DNA of 64,000 nt from Albula goreensis (taxonomy: Eukaryota > Chordata > Actinopteri > Albuliformes > Albulidae). Position 1 is the stretch's first letter, and each line of letters starts with the position of its first letter. The notes under the pieces were generated by a model. That model searched no databases. It was not told the origin of the DNA and saw only the letters and a program-made list of their open reading frames with translations. The stretch covers positions 20,681,332 through 20,745,331 of the forward strand of contig CM040746.1 of NCBI GenBank assembly GCA_022829145.1, in the 5' to 3' direction. Both the position numbers and the translations under genes were made by a program. This document shows positions 1 through 13,804 of the stretch, piece after piece.

Positions 1-105
1 GGTCTGTTATGGTCATGGGGGCCTTTGCCAGCTAGCTAAATATATTGATGATAATTATTTGACTGTCAGCTGTATTTAATGTCCTTGTTTTGTCTATATT
101 TATTC
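1..105 (-). mobile_element. PIF/Harbinger-like element fragment, cut by window start
   Basis: GGCCTTTGCCAGCTAGCTAA and the following TATTGATGATAATTATTTGA are closely matched, in reverse complement, by 31995-32090 in the larger element at 31187-33059. This is therefore an inverted relative. The element continues to the left of the window. Between about 105 and 1095 the match to the second copy is lost, so this is not a simple intact copy. Confidence 0.6.
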
Positions 106-1094
106 TGACACTCAATTCAATAAAGGAAGGTGACACAAAATAGAAAGGCAGCAGGGTGACCCAGATTGTTCAATTAAAACTCAGATGACTTTGTAGTGCA
201 AAAAAAAACATCACTGCCCTGTACTATAGGTGAAACTGTGGTCTCCAATAGCAGTTGAGACTTGTGGTTGACCGTGTATTTATCAAATTACAAGACTGGC
301 AGTTTATTTCATATGAAAACGTTACTATGCTCTTTCTGTCTAGACAAATTTTAAAGACTGTCAGGAGATGTGGTGGACATTACGCTGCCATTTATGTCTC
401 TTTACTTTCCCCACTGCCACACTGATTCGCCGAGCAAAATTACTTAGTTTCTCTTGGCACGGCAGAGTGTATACACAAAATTGGTACCTGGTTCGACTCG
501 GATGAATGCATATAATCTTTCAGCACGTCTAACTGATGCATTGACTGGACAGACCGAGAGGCTGATTACAGCTAAGTATGAGAAATTCAAAATATAAGCA
601 GAGACTGTGTTCACCTTATATTTGATATCCAGCATTGCAATTTGTGATAAATCATGTTGGTTACGCTGGTGAACTTGCTACTTCACAAAAGTCCATATTA
701 AAATTTAATTGTTTTTCCCATTAGTATTACAACTAGTATGTGGTCTTGACAAGTTAATCAGTATATTTTAACCAAATTAATTGATTAACAATGAAATCCA
801 ATTGATTTAAATATAATAAAAACATATAACTACATTTAAGACTTTTAATTTTTCAGAAAGTATCCAAGTTTGTGAATTCCAAAGCAGAGTTTGCACGTGG
901 CTATGTCCCCTACTTGTCGGATCAACTTTCAAAATTAAAGTTTTCCCTGCTATTTAGCATTAGCATTACTCAAGCTCCTGTATGTGTCCTCCTACTTTTC
1001 TGCCCTGCGTGGGACATACGCCAGATCAGAATACGAATAAGTATTTTCTGTGATAAAAACGCTAAGTGCTCCCAAGTCAGAATTGCCCCCTAAC
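106..1094. other. non-coding DNA between two transposon segments
   Basis: AT-rich, with no gene recognised. It separates the two blocks that match the inverted Harbinger-like element at 31187-33059 and does not itself match it, so it may be a later insertion or an internal part missing from the other copy. Confidence 0.5.
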
Positions 1095-1592
1095 AGAATA
1101 TAAATGTAAAGACCACAGGCCTCACATTTTCCTTGCTTCCTTGGTTCTGTTAATGTAGATCATGGGGAATTCTATTATTTGTGTCATTATGGAATTTTGA
1201 CCATTATTGATTTTCGGTAATATCTCTGAAGTCCTGTTATGACACCTGTTGGTCGATTTATTTGGCTGTTTATTTTGCCTGCTGCAATTTATTTGGCTAC
1301 CTTTGAGTTTTGTGCTCCGAATTGACCAGCTTTTGGGTCATGTTAAGTGCAAGGGTTTCACTTAGGACGAAAATGGCAATTCAGGCATTGTGCCCCATAA
1401 TTTGCATGGTACTCCCATTTTGTTTCAGAGAGCACTCCCAGACATTGCACTTCTACACCCCTTTATTACATCAGAAGCGCAAATGGCTTTGTACTTCCGC
1501 ACTCTTCCTTTTGCACTGTTGCCGTGTTGATGAAAATAACATTGCACATTTCATGGCATAGCACATTGCACCTGCTCATGAAAATAGGGCTC
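1095..1592 (-). mobile_element. PIF/Harbinger-like element, terminal segment
   Basis: About 500 bp match the reverse complement of 31187-31685 with perhaps 80 percent identity by eye, including the blocks GTCATTATGGAATTTTGACC, ACGAAAATGGCAATTCAGGC and TGATGAAAATAAC. It ends at CCTGCTCATGAAAATAGGGC-TC, the mirror of the GGGCCCTATTTTCATGAGC terminus of the second copy. No coding remnant is visible here. The strand is set by the protein-coding direction inferred from the fuller copy at 31187, which lies the other way round. Confidence 0.7.
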
Positions 1593-4500
1593 GATATGTT
1601 ATAGGAGAGTCAAGACCATACATCAGCATATACTGGTATAAACAATCCGCTACAAAGCCCTGCTAGGAAAGCCAAAGCAGGCACAGAAATGACACAATCT
1701 ATGAAATTTTATCTATTTCATTTAATTACATATATGTTGATTTACGAAAATGTTGGCTTCATGCTGTTGTTTGAAAGATCACAAACACTTATACTGTGTG
1801 CTTTTAAATCAACTTTTCTTGCAAATGAATACTTATGTCCCTTGGTTTCCAGTGGTTTTTCTGTGGTAATTTAAATATTTTTATTGGAAATTGCAATAAG
1901 TTTTTAATATATTATAATAGAGACATGGTGTCTAGACCAGTGTAACTCGTAAAAGATTGTCTAATAATGTGTTTATACCCTACATTTATAGCTGATAAAG
2001 GTAGATACTGGAGTTTATGAACTTCTATTGGATTATGAAGTTACATATTGTAATCGAACATTTATATTATATACCAACATAATATAAGCATAAATAGCTT
2101 GCCATGTTATTATCTACTGAATACATTTTGATTTCATTTGTGGCATAGGAGGCCTTGGAAAAGAGCTGTAAATCAATGTGAACCAATGCATATTAAATGA
2201 ATGCAAAGTCCAAACCCACAATCCTGGCAAACTGCCAGACCAATATTGAAAAGGACAGAAACAAGGCATTTTCCCCACAAATTCATCTTTTAATTGAAAA
2301 AGTCATGAGTCATTTTGTTGTTACCAAACTGCTTTTATATGGAGAAAAATATTACTGCCCAGGAGGATTTAATTTAAGGAATTTAAAGGAACTGAAATCT
2401 TTGAATTGACCCATTCCTTTAATGAAACCACTATCTCCATAGTCCTCAAATTTGTAAGAGTACATCAGTGTGTGACACACATTTGACCTGAACATTACCC
2501 TGCTCTGCTTTGTTAACAGTGGAAAAAAACTGATGTAATGCAGTTGTATATTGGGAACTATAGTTGCTACCCTGTGAATTCAGGTCATGCAGCTTGCATG
2601 CTCTGTCTCAAAAATATATAGTGTGTGTGTAAATTGCTGTTTACGTTTGTGTGTCTTTATGTGTGTCATTTTAACAGAATCATTGTGAATTGCTAGTGGG
2701 CTGATTCTGCTGGAGAATTCAGAGGATGACAAGGCCAGCATGACAAAATTAGATCTTCTTTTGGAGTGAGATTTGAGATGAAAGGGAACGTAAAAATGAA
2801 TGCATTCTGGAAAGCTGTCAGTTTTATTTTGCATCAAGTATTTTTAGCGTTTCTCATTTTCCTGAACCACACTTCTTGTGACAGTGAGAAGTAAGGGGGG
2901 GAGATATAAAAAATGTAAATTTTGAAATGGTGCAGAGCTGAAAGAATCTTTCTGGTCAGATACAGTAGCTGCTGTCTTTTCATGATAATGAAATTCACTA
3001 TCCATAAAAATACAAAAATAAATTTGACAATTCATGTGGAGAAAGAGGAATGTACACAGTTAAAAAAACTGGAAGTTTTAGTAAACTTAGATGTTATTTA
3101 TGCTTACAGCTGTGAAATATATGCACCTATAACTATGCATTGTGTGGATAAAAAAAAACATCTCAAGTGTAGTGCACTGAGCTTAAGTTTAACACATATA
3201 CATGACATCTGCAATATAACAACTGACAACAGAGATATAGTATGTACAACAATGATATGATTAAACAGGTGTTTCCATTTCCATTTTTCTGGTGGCGGAT
3301 TGTAATAACTGTATGGATTCACTCAGCTAGGGTCTCTATCTTACATTTTGCAGGAGTCTGTTAATTTATGTTTTACTTATGACAGTATTATGTCACTATT
3401 ATATGTGTTTAACTTCTGTATCTTCTGTTTGAAAATAATTTTTGAGGACCAGGGCTTTGCCAGGCATTACTCTTGTACAATGTATATATGGACATAGGTT
3501 GGGGGAAATCCTAGGGGAATGTTGGTGTTCTTTGTTAGACTGATATCAAGCACTCAATGCATTCCACATGAAATGGTTCAGGTTGGTGAAAATGTAATTT
3601 TCTTGATTTCAGAGAACCATTGAATCAGAAGTGGAATTATAATCCACATAAGGAACTAGTGCATGACGAAGGTGGATACAGGTGCTCCAGTGGCTTGCAG
3701 AGTGGGTAGGGCTCTGCATCATCTGTGGCTCTACTGCCCATACTGCAGGCAAACAAGAAATGATCTGAACATGGGAATCATCTGAGTGTGGGAAGTTACA
3801 ACCTTAAGTATAAGTGTCTCAAATCAGGATGGGCATACCAGCCAAAATGTTATACAGTGTGGGCAAGGTATCTTTATCTCCTGAACAGAAAGTGAATGTA
3901 TAGAGCTTAAAAGCCCACATGACTCATCAACATTTTTCAGGGATATATCACATCCCACAATTTGAAAATGGTGTTGCACAATGATCCAAGTCCATGCAAG
4001 TTTTGTCTGATTTCCCACATGCCATACTTTGGCTATCCCATTTGTAAGGTTAGTATGCAAATGAGCAATACTTACTTTTCTAAGTAGCTCTGTGAACTCT
4101 CACATTACCATGACTCTATTTTAGTAGTGAAATGGGTTCCCATAGAATGGCCCTTTAAAATATGGTGACCGAACAGGAAAGATTGTGAGGTGCAGGGCTG
4201 GCAAGATTAGACTAATCTCTCACTTGCAATGCTTTCTCTTGCATTTCTGTAATCATATTTGTTGCAACTGTCAATGAAAATTGCTAGCCCAGCAGAAGAA
4301 GTCTCCCATGTATTTGCCATTTCTGTACTGTTGATTTTATTGAGGGTATCGTGTGTGCTCTTTGAATGAAAATTAAATTTAATAAAAATCCCATTAAGTC
4401 CTTAGTTACCAGTCAGAGGAAGAATTTATTTAATCCTCATCCGTTCCATCATCGTGTAATGTCTCTAAGTAAAACACAATAACTAAGAATGTGCATACAC

Positions 4501-5781
4501 AGACAGTTGGGTGTGTCTATTTTGAGTGAGTTTGCAGGAGTCACAGAGTCAAATATAGGACATTTGTGCAATGTAGTGATTTTGGTGGAAACAGATAGTG
4601 GAGTTCTCAAGACAATGCTCATAAATTTTAAATGGGTGGTTTATTCTCCAGTTTGCCTCAAGAGTTTTTTCCCTTTAGAAATGTAATGTTCGCTAATGCA
4701 GGAGCCATATTGTCCGATGACAGATATATTATTTAAGAATACAAAAAAAATGATTTTGTAATTGTGACAACTATATTTTGAGCAGTTTTAAACAGTGATA
4801 TGACGAAATGGATTTTTAGATGTCACTTCTTGGGTAGTGACTGGTTAGTGATAATAAACAATAACACCAAAACTTCAAAATAAATGATATAGAGTGCATG
4901 AAATCATGAATTTGCAGAATGGTATTTTGTGCTTGAGGTGGACCAGTTGAGTGTGGAATTACACTGCAGTTCCTGTTATTGCTAATTGTAACTGTGGACA
5001 CATGAGAGGAGATGTGACACTGTACAACTTGGGGCTCAGTCAGTGAGTTGGCTCAGTCAGTGGCTCAGGTCCGTCTGCCCTGTTTAGCCTTTTTATTTTT
5101 AGCCCCCTTTGAAGGGTCAGTTTAAATGAAGTGCAATGAGAAAGTGAACAGGAAGATCTCACTTTGGAAGGCTGCTCAGACATAACTGGCATCTCATCAG
5201 CAAGCTCCATTGCATTATCATTATTAATTTTTTTAAATTGAACATACTGAAACATTTTCTGGCAGCTGGAAACAAAAACAGTAAGTTACAGTGGCAGTTA
5301 GTTTATTGTTCCTAATTAAATAGCTGTAAGTAAACACTAGTGAAGTGAGAAAATTAAAAATATGGGTGAACAGTGTTTGTTCTTCACTACATCCCTGCCC
5401 GGCATAATCAGAACTGAAGCGAAGTCACCATTACTGTAGAAGATGAATCTTGCCACATCAATCTTGCCACATTACTAATTACTGTTAGCTAATGTTAGGA
5501 TAGTAAGGTTAGATATGTAACAAGTATTGAACTGAAGTAATTCAAACATAGTTTTTCACACTAAACAAGCAGTCTCTCAATAGTTTTGCTTATTATGTTA
5601 GTTGAACTTGATATGCTGTCTTGACGAGTGTGAACTGGTATTGCATTGCAAGCCAGTTTGCTGACAGACTAGATATGAGATAAACTGAATTTTAGGACTG
5701 TAAACACAGGTAGGTGGTGAATCTACATACTGACTAACCTTTTTCAATTATATGGCATTGTGCAATTGTAATATTGCTTGC

Positions 5782-5824
<43 letters not shown>

Positions 5825-5827
5825 TTT
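5782..5827. repeat. (TTTA)n microsatellite
   Basis: About eleven uninterrupted TTTA units in non-coding DNA upstream of nrxn2. Confidence 0.97.
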
Positions 5828-6678
5828 CATTTTCCTTACATGTTTTCATATGGTTGGCTATTTAAATATAGTGTGGTGGATTGAGCCCCAATTTGGCAAT
5901 GCTAAGCTCGAGTTAAAAACATACTACAAGAGATTGCTATTTTATAGTGATGCACAGTGGTGCAGGCACACAAAATGACATTTGCATGAAGATGAGTAGA
6001 GAATTTGGGTACATTTAAAGGAGTTTCTTGTGAAAATCTTGTGTCTGAGACTATGTATGAAATTTCTCAGAGTTCTTTCAGTCTGACCTTTAAAACACTT
6101 GATGTTACAGTAAGCAATAAAAGCAATGTTTTCATTAATAATTGACTCATATGCTACTGCAGCCATTTGATCCTGCAAAGTCTGTGTTATTAACTCTCAC
6201 CGCTAATCCTCTGGTACAAATGGCTGGCCATCTTTCCATGCCCTTTTTGAATAATGTATTTTTCATTTTTTCCTTTCAGTAAAATTGGGAAGTTGGAATA
6301 TTTGTGACTCACACAATGACATTGAAGAGGGCCATGCTGAAATGCACTTTTGTGACAAAGCTGTTATTTACCCAGGTCATATGCCTACCTCTCAAATGCA
6401 ATTTTCATTCAGCTGTTCAACTCAGTCTAAAGAGTCTTGTAGAGGCACAATCTACACCTTTAACCAGGTGTTTAAGATGGGGGAAGGTAAATGGGAAATG
6501 AAAAATTGCGATACTAAATGATAGCCCAGCTCTTAATAAGATGCAAATTTCAAGCCCCTGGCATGTGCGACACAAATTGCTTTCTGACAGTATATTTAAG
6601 ATGGTAATCGAGTGTCATTTACTGCAGACAATTTGATTTGAATTGCTTCACTTTCCGTTTCCCCTGCAGTCACTGTAT

Positions 6679-6703
6679 TGTGTGTGTGTGTGTGTGTGTG
6701 TGC

Positions 6704-6736
<33 letters not shown>
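6679..6736. repeat. (TG)n microsatellite with a TGCG interruption
   Basis: About 29 TG units, broken once near 6702 by GCGTGCG. Confidence 0.97.
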
Positions 6737-6740
<4 letters not shown>

Positions 6741-8736
6741 GTGCACTTTTCATATCACTCCTGGGCACTGCGCATTCACAGGTTTGAGCAAAAAGCATTT
6801 TTTAAAAAGATCAATATAAAATGATGCACTATTGATTTGTGTGAGTTAATTATCTTGTTTACTATGTGGGATGTGGGATGTTGGCTAAAAGGTATGTCAG
6901 CGCTGCTTGACATTACTATCATGGACATTCGTTAAGCTTACCATCCTGCCCTCTTTCCAGTGTTCCCCTGCTTATCTCACAGACCATGGCTAGAATTTAG
7001 TTTGACCTCCCAATGGGCTTTGTCCTTCACTTTGAATGACAAATTTAAGGAAGAAAATTTATGTATTTTTCTGTATCCCATGTGAGAGTGTTCACCTATC
7101 ACCCTCCACCAATTAAATTTGAATGGGTAGATTGAAGAATTTTAATGAAAAAATTGTCAATATTCATATTGGTTTGTAAAAGATCACTAGCACATCAATA
7201 CTGAGTTACAGTCCCAAAGCCCTCAATGTTAAGTGTATTTTTGACTCTCATTGCAGTCACTGTGTCTCATTGCAGTCACAAGTGCCCATGCACTCCTGCA
7301 CCTCCCAGTGAGTGGTTTAATTTGAAGCTGGTATTACTTTGGCATAGCGGTAGAAAGCAAATTTGTATTATCTGTAAGCAGCGATGCTGATTTTGTGCTG
7401 AGTGCCTCCTGGATCTGCTGGGTACTGTTGCTTTCTTCTGCATTGTGCCATTTTACCATGGCTCTGTAGAAGTAATGGGTGTGCTTGTATTTAAAACAAT
7501 ATCTTTAGTCTGGCATACTTTCCTTCTGTAGTCTCAGCAAGGCCTTTAGTTCCTAACCCAACTGCCATTCAAGATCAACATATTTGAATGCTGTCAACAT
7601 GGGTGCATTGGGTTCCATGGTCTAGAGCTCTCATGTTTCACCTCTTCAGTTTTTTTGGGTTGGTTAATATATGTTTTTCTTCCTTACCTACTGCTAAATT
7701 TAGATTAGTGGTGGGACTGTCTGTCATGATCAATTAGTTAAAACCATAAATTATTAAAGAATGAAAGAGCAAAGACTGTCTCAGTGAAAGCAAGTAAGCA
7801 CCAAGTATATTTTTCATCAGAAAATGCAGCGCTTTTCCTGGAAGCCCAGGTGTAGAAAATAATTAATGTTAACATCCAAATAAATCCCATAAAATCTAAA
7901 TCTGACCACAACAGGATTGAAAGCAGGAAACACATAAGAAATGGAATTCAACATGTTAAGAAATCATTCTTACCTTTTTTCAGCCTTCATTCTTTTCTAC
8001 CACAAATCTTTATGTAAAGATTTTTTTTCTGCAATTTCTCAGAATCAGACTTTCATGTTAATTCTCTAGTTAAGTATCTTTGCTGCCTTACCACATGCAA
8101 GACAGCGTGGGTGTAGTGCAATGTTGAGCACCTTTTTGCACTGTTATATCTTTGTGTGGCTCATGGTTAACACAGATGTGGATTACAGCCATCTGTGTGC
8201 TGTGATTACCCATCATGGCTTTCATCCTACCACATTCTATTTTCATTTTAATGTACAGAAGCCCAGCCAGCACTCCCCAATCGTTTACGAAGTGAGAACT
8301 CCCATATGGTGTCTCCTGATTGCCAAAGAGCATTTCTTGGTTTCCTGCTTTCTCTCATTTCACTTCCCAAAAATAGACATGATGACGGCCTTGCCACACC
8401 CTCTCGTCATCTTCTCTCGCGCGGCAGGAGGAGTGCTGTGCCTCACAGGCCGTGAAAGAAATCCAAATCTGTTTCAGTCTTCCTCTGAGCTGTCTGCCGT
8501 TGGTGGTGTAGTGAACCAGCACACTTTTTTTTTGCCTTCTTCCCTTGCTTTCCCTGCTGAGCAGAGAGCTGGGGGTGATGGGAGATGAGTTCTCCATTCA
8601 GTGCTTGAATTGGCAAGGAGGACATCAAGCAAAATCTGGATCCCCTTCCCTCTCCCAGATAACAGCTCTATGGCTTCAGGCCGATGAGCTGATTAATTGG
8701 AACGCACTAGGCACTGGGCAGAGCCAAAACGGCCTG

Positions 8737-8908
<172 letters not shown>

Positions 8909-9494
8909 ACCAGAATCTTCAGGAGGATTAAAAAATGAATACAGATTCACACATATACACAAACAGACCTAGGATCTGTCTAAAGTATTGATGCCTAAAA
9001 AGTGTCAAAAGACAGAGCGGTAAATATAAAATTCAAGGCTTGTTACCTCAAATGGGTAAACTCATTCTACTCATAATGAGTAGTGTCCCACCTAACAAAT
9101 TACATTAATTTCCAGACTTGTCTTGCAGTCATTCAGCCTACTACAGGTTTAAGCAGAACATTCTACACATTGTACTTTACCCTGATTTCTTACTTGGAAG
9201 GTACGCTAGCCTGTAAAATGAGAGCTGTATAAAGGTGTTGGGATGTGCAGTATATGGGCAGTATTAGGACTATGAGATGGTTGATGGTCTTGAATTAATG
9301 TTTTGTCTCCTTTACCTATGATGATTGGCACCTTAAACTGCTGTACAATGAGTCAGGCCACAACAGCCTAATGGTGTCTGTGCTGTGGTAATGAGAGTTG
9401 GAAAGCTGCAGATGCAATTCTCCCAACAGTAACTGTCATTGATGTGATGGAGCTCAGACTTGCCTGATTGCTCATTCTGTCTTCACCGCCTCAC

Positions 9495-9497
<3 letters not shown>

Positions 9498-9552
<55 letters not shown>
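9498..9552. repeat. (TC)n microsatellite
   Basis: CT dinucleotides nearly uninterrupted for 55 bp with one TTT break. Confidence 0.97.
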
Positions 9553-12500
9553 GACTCACTTCCCTCCATGTCTGTATCCCCTATCCATATGCCTCTATGC
9601 AGCCCAAGTGATACAAGGAATTCTTCTTTTAAACCACCCCTTCCCCCCCTAAATTCTTAAATCATGATTAGCTGGATTAGATTTCCTGTGGGAGGTTCAC
9701 TCTACCCTTTAATAATGTAATAATGGGCCTATCCAGCCCCTCCCACAATCTCGGGGGACTCCTGCTCAGTACAATCTCCTGTTCAATTTGACAAATTCTT
9801 CCTCATTCACCTTAGCCCACTCAACACATTTAGCAATTCTGGTGCACTCCCCCCACCAAGTCGATCTATGGTCTCTTACATATATCTTACATATATGCAT
9901 ATTTCTGTACACACATGAGATTATTTACACTTGAATGAATACAAAATGCTAATGAGAGAAGAAGAAAAGTTGCAGAAAATGAGCAATCATGCCCTGGCTA
10001 CCATGGAGCCCATCAGAAGGTAGCTTGCTTTTGAACCCTCAACACCCAGCTGCATACGTGCCGATTGATCCTTCTCTGCTGCGCCTTTTGCTTTAAACCG
10101 TTTAAAAGTGTCGATTCCCAAAACATTTCCACAGCATTTCAGGCTTGACCAGATCGGTAGATTTGCATCGATCAATGCTTCACATTGGCACTCATCCCTA
10201 GTGAGACTTGTTTTAGCAGAAGTGCTGTGACTCTCGTCCTCTTTCTAAAAGAAGGCATTAACTTGTCATCAGGCGACGTATGTGGTGGCATATTGTGGAA
10301 TTAATAGGAATGTAACAAACCATCCTGCCAGTCTCTTCTGGCTTATCGATCAGTTTAAGGAATCTCATCAAGGACTTTCCCTCTAAAAGCTTTGACATCA
10401 CAGCTGAGCATGTATTTTTGCTCTTTTCCCAGTAGCACTGAAAATGTTTGACTGAAACGTTTTGTCGTTAAGATGCTTATTAGAAAGATGACAGGCTTCC
10501 TAGGGGAGCTTTCACAGAGCGAGAAAGAAAAAATGAAGAAAATTAAGACATGTTGGTTGGAAGCCATAGATTGAGCTGGAAAGGATACAAGTTTGTTCTA
10601 CAGTTTGTTAGGTTGCTTGGTGTGTACACCTCTCCAGAAAAGATCTCAAGACATTGTTACTTTCTGCCAGACTGTCTTGAACAAAAGTCCCCTGCTCTTT
10701 CAAAACTCTGAGTCTGAGTCTGTCTTGCTTCCTCATTCACAATCCCACTTCTGTTCTCTCATCTTCTCTCTTTCTCGCTCAACCTGCAGTTGTTGCTCGT
10801 CTCCCCCCCAACCCCCATTATTCCTCTCCCCCCATCTCATTTCTCTGTCTCTGTCTTCAACCTGAACAATATTAAAAGTGTCCCTGCAAGAGGCCATGGT
10901 TAATTAACGCACAGCGGCAGCCTCACACTTACAGATGAGCTGGCTCCATGCAACGCGCAGAGCCAAGATTTATGACACGCACACTGGAAGGAAACTGTGT
11001 GTCAGTGTATGTGTGTACATGTAATGGAATTTATTCCATGCAAATGGCCTGTTTTTTTATTTATTTATTTTTTGTTATTGAACTGCTGTTGCAATGTTCC
11101 TATTTCCTGTGAATAAAACATTTTCACAGAAAATACTGCAACAGGTACTGGATGCATTGTTTGGAGGATGTTTTTGCTTATTGGGTGTTCTAGTGAAGAG
11201 TTGTTTTTCTTTGGGTGCAGTGATTGGAAAGTAATGGGGTCGCAGATCTCTTCACTGCTCTGCACACGATGGGAATGCAGCGTGGTAGGGTAGCTGTCAT
11301 AACGCTCGGCGAAAGACGAGGCCAAGCTGACAGGGCATGTCCACATTTCCAGTGTATTGGTGCTGCTCACAGCTTGGGCACAACTGTCTCATGTGAGGGG
11401 ATTGTCAGTGCAATTTGTACACTTGTGTCAGGAGAACAAAATTTAAATCAGAGTTGCTGTACATCACCTGTCATGGACAAGGTGCCCTTTCCAGACTGGT
11501 AAACAATATACAGACCATGCCACTACTGTGAATTCCATGTATATTATTTATATGCTGGTGGGTGTGGAGAAGGGTTTTACAAAGTTTTGTTATTGAAGAG
11601 TACCCAAGTGAAACATTGTCAACTACATTTTTTGCTTGGCGTCAAAATGTTGTGATACTGTATCACCCTTACAGCACTTATGGTTTCATTTTAGTCTAGA
11701 GAGAATTCTGTCTTATTTCAGTCATGTGGCATACAGAATTTAATTGAATTTATATTTTAAAACTACCTTTTTTCTAAGTAGGCAGTCATTGGACTGCTTA
11801 ATCACCATCAATATTCCACTCAAAAACCAATGGCATTCAGTGCTACAATTAATTACTGTTAATGAATGTAATACATGAAAGAATTATGAAGAAGAATATG
11901 AACTTATGTGTTAGCATGTGCGGATTCACTCTCAGATGGACAAATATTTTTAATCAACAGTGAACATGAATATTATGTCAAGAATTGCTTGCACCAATAC
12001 TCCCTGGTGCTTTGAGGTATAATTGTGGAGTTGGACATTTCATGAGCAATTCCTTGGGAATGAAGTAGGCTTAATTGTATGCAGTTGGCAGGGAAATTAA
12101 ATCTCTTCAGGAATAATGGGAAAAGATTAGCAAAGGGCAATGGGTCATGGACAGCGATCGTGCCAGCCATTGATTCTCCTCGACTTGTCTGTTTAAACTA
12201 AGATTTAATGCAATTCTGTATTGTGTGCAGTTAAATTGAGATATATAAGCCTAAATATAAACACCATTAGATTCTCCCTCTATTTAATTTTATATTCATC
12301 TTGCAACAGTGTTCTGTGAGAAATATTTTTTTAGAGTATTATGAAAATGAAAAAGAAATGTGCAGATATCCATATCCTAAAAAGATGTAGGATTTTGATT
12401 TGAAGTGAGTGTGTCATACAGCACACAGGTTATAAGGAAGCATGTTCATTTACATGGAGAAGTATTTAACCATTATATTCTGTATTTATAGTTATTTTGC

Positions 12501-13271
12501 AAGGAAATGGATTTTAATTTAGGAACAATTTAATATTAATCTGTTTGCATTTTATCTGTATCAATTCCGAGTTTGATCCCTTTCTGTTTCTGTGTCTAAT
12601 ATTCTCATGGGGAGGGTAAAATGATACCATTTTCACCAGACTCTGTCTTTGATAAGATGTCAAATGTCAATGTGATCACAGGTACAAATTTCAATTGGTA
12701 AAGATAATTACACCCTTTTTTAGTACATAATTTGAAATGCTGATTTAATTTTTTATAGGGTTTGATATTGAATTAATCCTTTCATTTCAAACTTTGTGTC
12801 ACTGATGTAGGATGGTGCCAAATGCAGCATCAAAGATAAGTACAATCACATATATCCAAAATAATTGTGTGATGGTATAATGGTGGTAACCAGAAGTAAG
12901 TTGTAATGAAATTCATAACTTTAATTTGGCACACCCCTTGAATGAGTCATAATATTTATTCCCACTTACAGACCAGTGCATTGTAGAGGCATGTGGTGAA
13001 GTGGTTAGAGCAGGAGTGTCAATGAGTCAGGAGAGAGTCCATTGGTTTAGTAACCACTGTGTCATATGCACAAGCAGCACAACACATTATACAAATAATC
13101 TTTATCTCCCCCAGTCCAGTAAAAATCTGCCTCTATGAACGGATGAATTAAGTATATTCAAAATTAACAGTTTGAATGCCACATCACCTTGCCAGTAAAA
13201 AGAACAGTTAGACATGGCTGTTTTCTCTGTATGTAATAAAGATTTAACAGGTTATTTCTTTTGTGTCTTCC

Positions 13272-13273
13272 AG
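13272..13273 (+). promoter_or_regulatory. nrxn2: candidate splice acceptor, distal (nrxn2 leader)
   Basis: The AG follows a pyrimidine-rich run (GTTATTTCTTTTGTGTCTTC) and is preceded by an A-containing branch-point-like GATTTAAC about 30 nt upstream. Use would add about 240 nt of leader compared with the proximal acceptor, including further short ATG frames. Confidence 0.35.
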
Positions 13274-13511
13274 ACTTCCGGACCAGAGAGAATGAATCTG
13301 TAGAATCTGTACCTTTTTAGGCTCTGTGGCTGGATTCCTGAAAAGAGGACAGGGCGCCTGCTGGAAGAAGGCCAATGCCTGACATTTGAAATAATAGGAA
13401 CTGGGAACCATGCAATTATTCTCCTGTCCACTCGACACAAGATAGCTTAGACAAACTTCCCTTGGTGGGTTTTGGCTCTTACTGTCTGCCCCAATCCTTT
13501 TTCCCTCCCAC

Positions 13512-13513
13512 AG
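13512..13513 (+). promoter_or_regulatory. nrxn2: candidate splice acceptor, proximal (nrxn2 leader)
   Basis: CCAATCCTTTTTCCCTCCCACAG is a textbook acceptor with an almost uninterrupted pyrimidine tract of about 20 nt. By eye it is stronger than the distal site at 13273. Either or both could be used. Confidence 0.45.
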
Positions 13514-13599
13514 AAGTAGAAATCATCAAAATCAGAGACTTAACAAATTAGCAGTCCAAAATATTGGATTCCATTGTATCCTCTGAGTGAAGAACCTAT

Positions 13600-13674
13600 A
13601 TGGGAGCATCAGCTGAGAGACAAAAATCAAAGTTCCTCTTCTTATTCTATTTCTGTTCCATAGCCACCACCTGA
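13600..13674 (+). other. upstream ORF 1 (24 codons plus stop) in the nrxn2 leader
   Basis: ATG at 13600 opens a 24-codon frame beginning MGASAERQK and ending at TGA 13672-13674. It is out of frame with the neurexin ORF and terminates 260 nt before its start codon. Short upstream frames commonly reduce initiation at the main start; whether this one does is inference. Confidence 0.45.
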
Positions 13675-13703
13675 TGGAGAAGCTAAGACGAGAATCAGGA
13701 TAA
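13674..13703 (+). other. upstream ORF 2 (9 codons plus stop), overlapping uORF 1 stop
   Basis: The ATG at 13674-13676 shares its A with the TGA of uORF 1, forming TGATG, an arrangement that can favour termination-reinitiation. The encoded peptide is MEKLRRESG, ending at TAA 13701-13703. Confidence 0.45.
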
Positions 13704-13804
13704 AGCACAACAAACAAGTCTAAGAATCTGTTGTTTCTGAAGGGTTTGGAATTTAAACTTGTGAGGCTGTTCAATCCTGCCGTCAGCATAACAGGGCCCC
13801 TTGC

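Noticed and set aside
8121..8588. 155-codon + strand frame
   Set aside because: No recognisable domain or splice context; frames of this length occur by chance in this amount of sequence.
12990..13080. Possible decayed SINE head (GTGGTGAAGTGGTTAGAGCAGG)
   Set aside because: A-box-like only; no B box or tail, so not listed as a feature.
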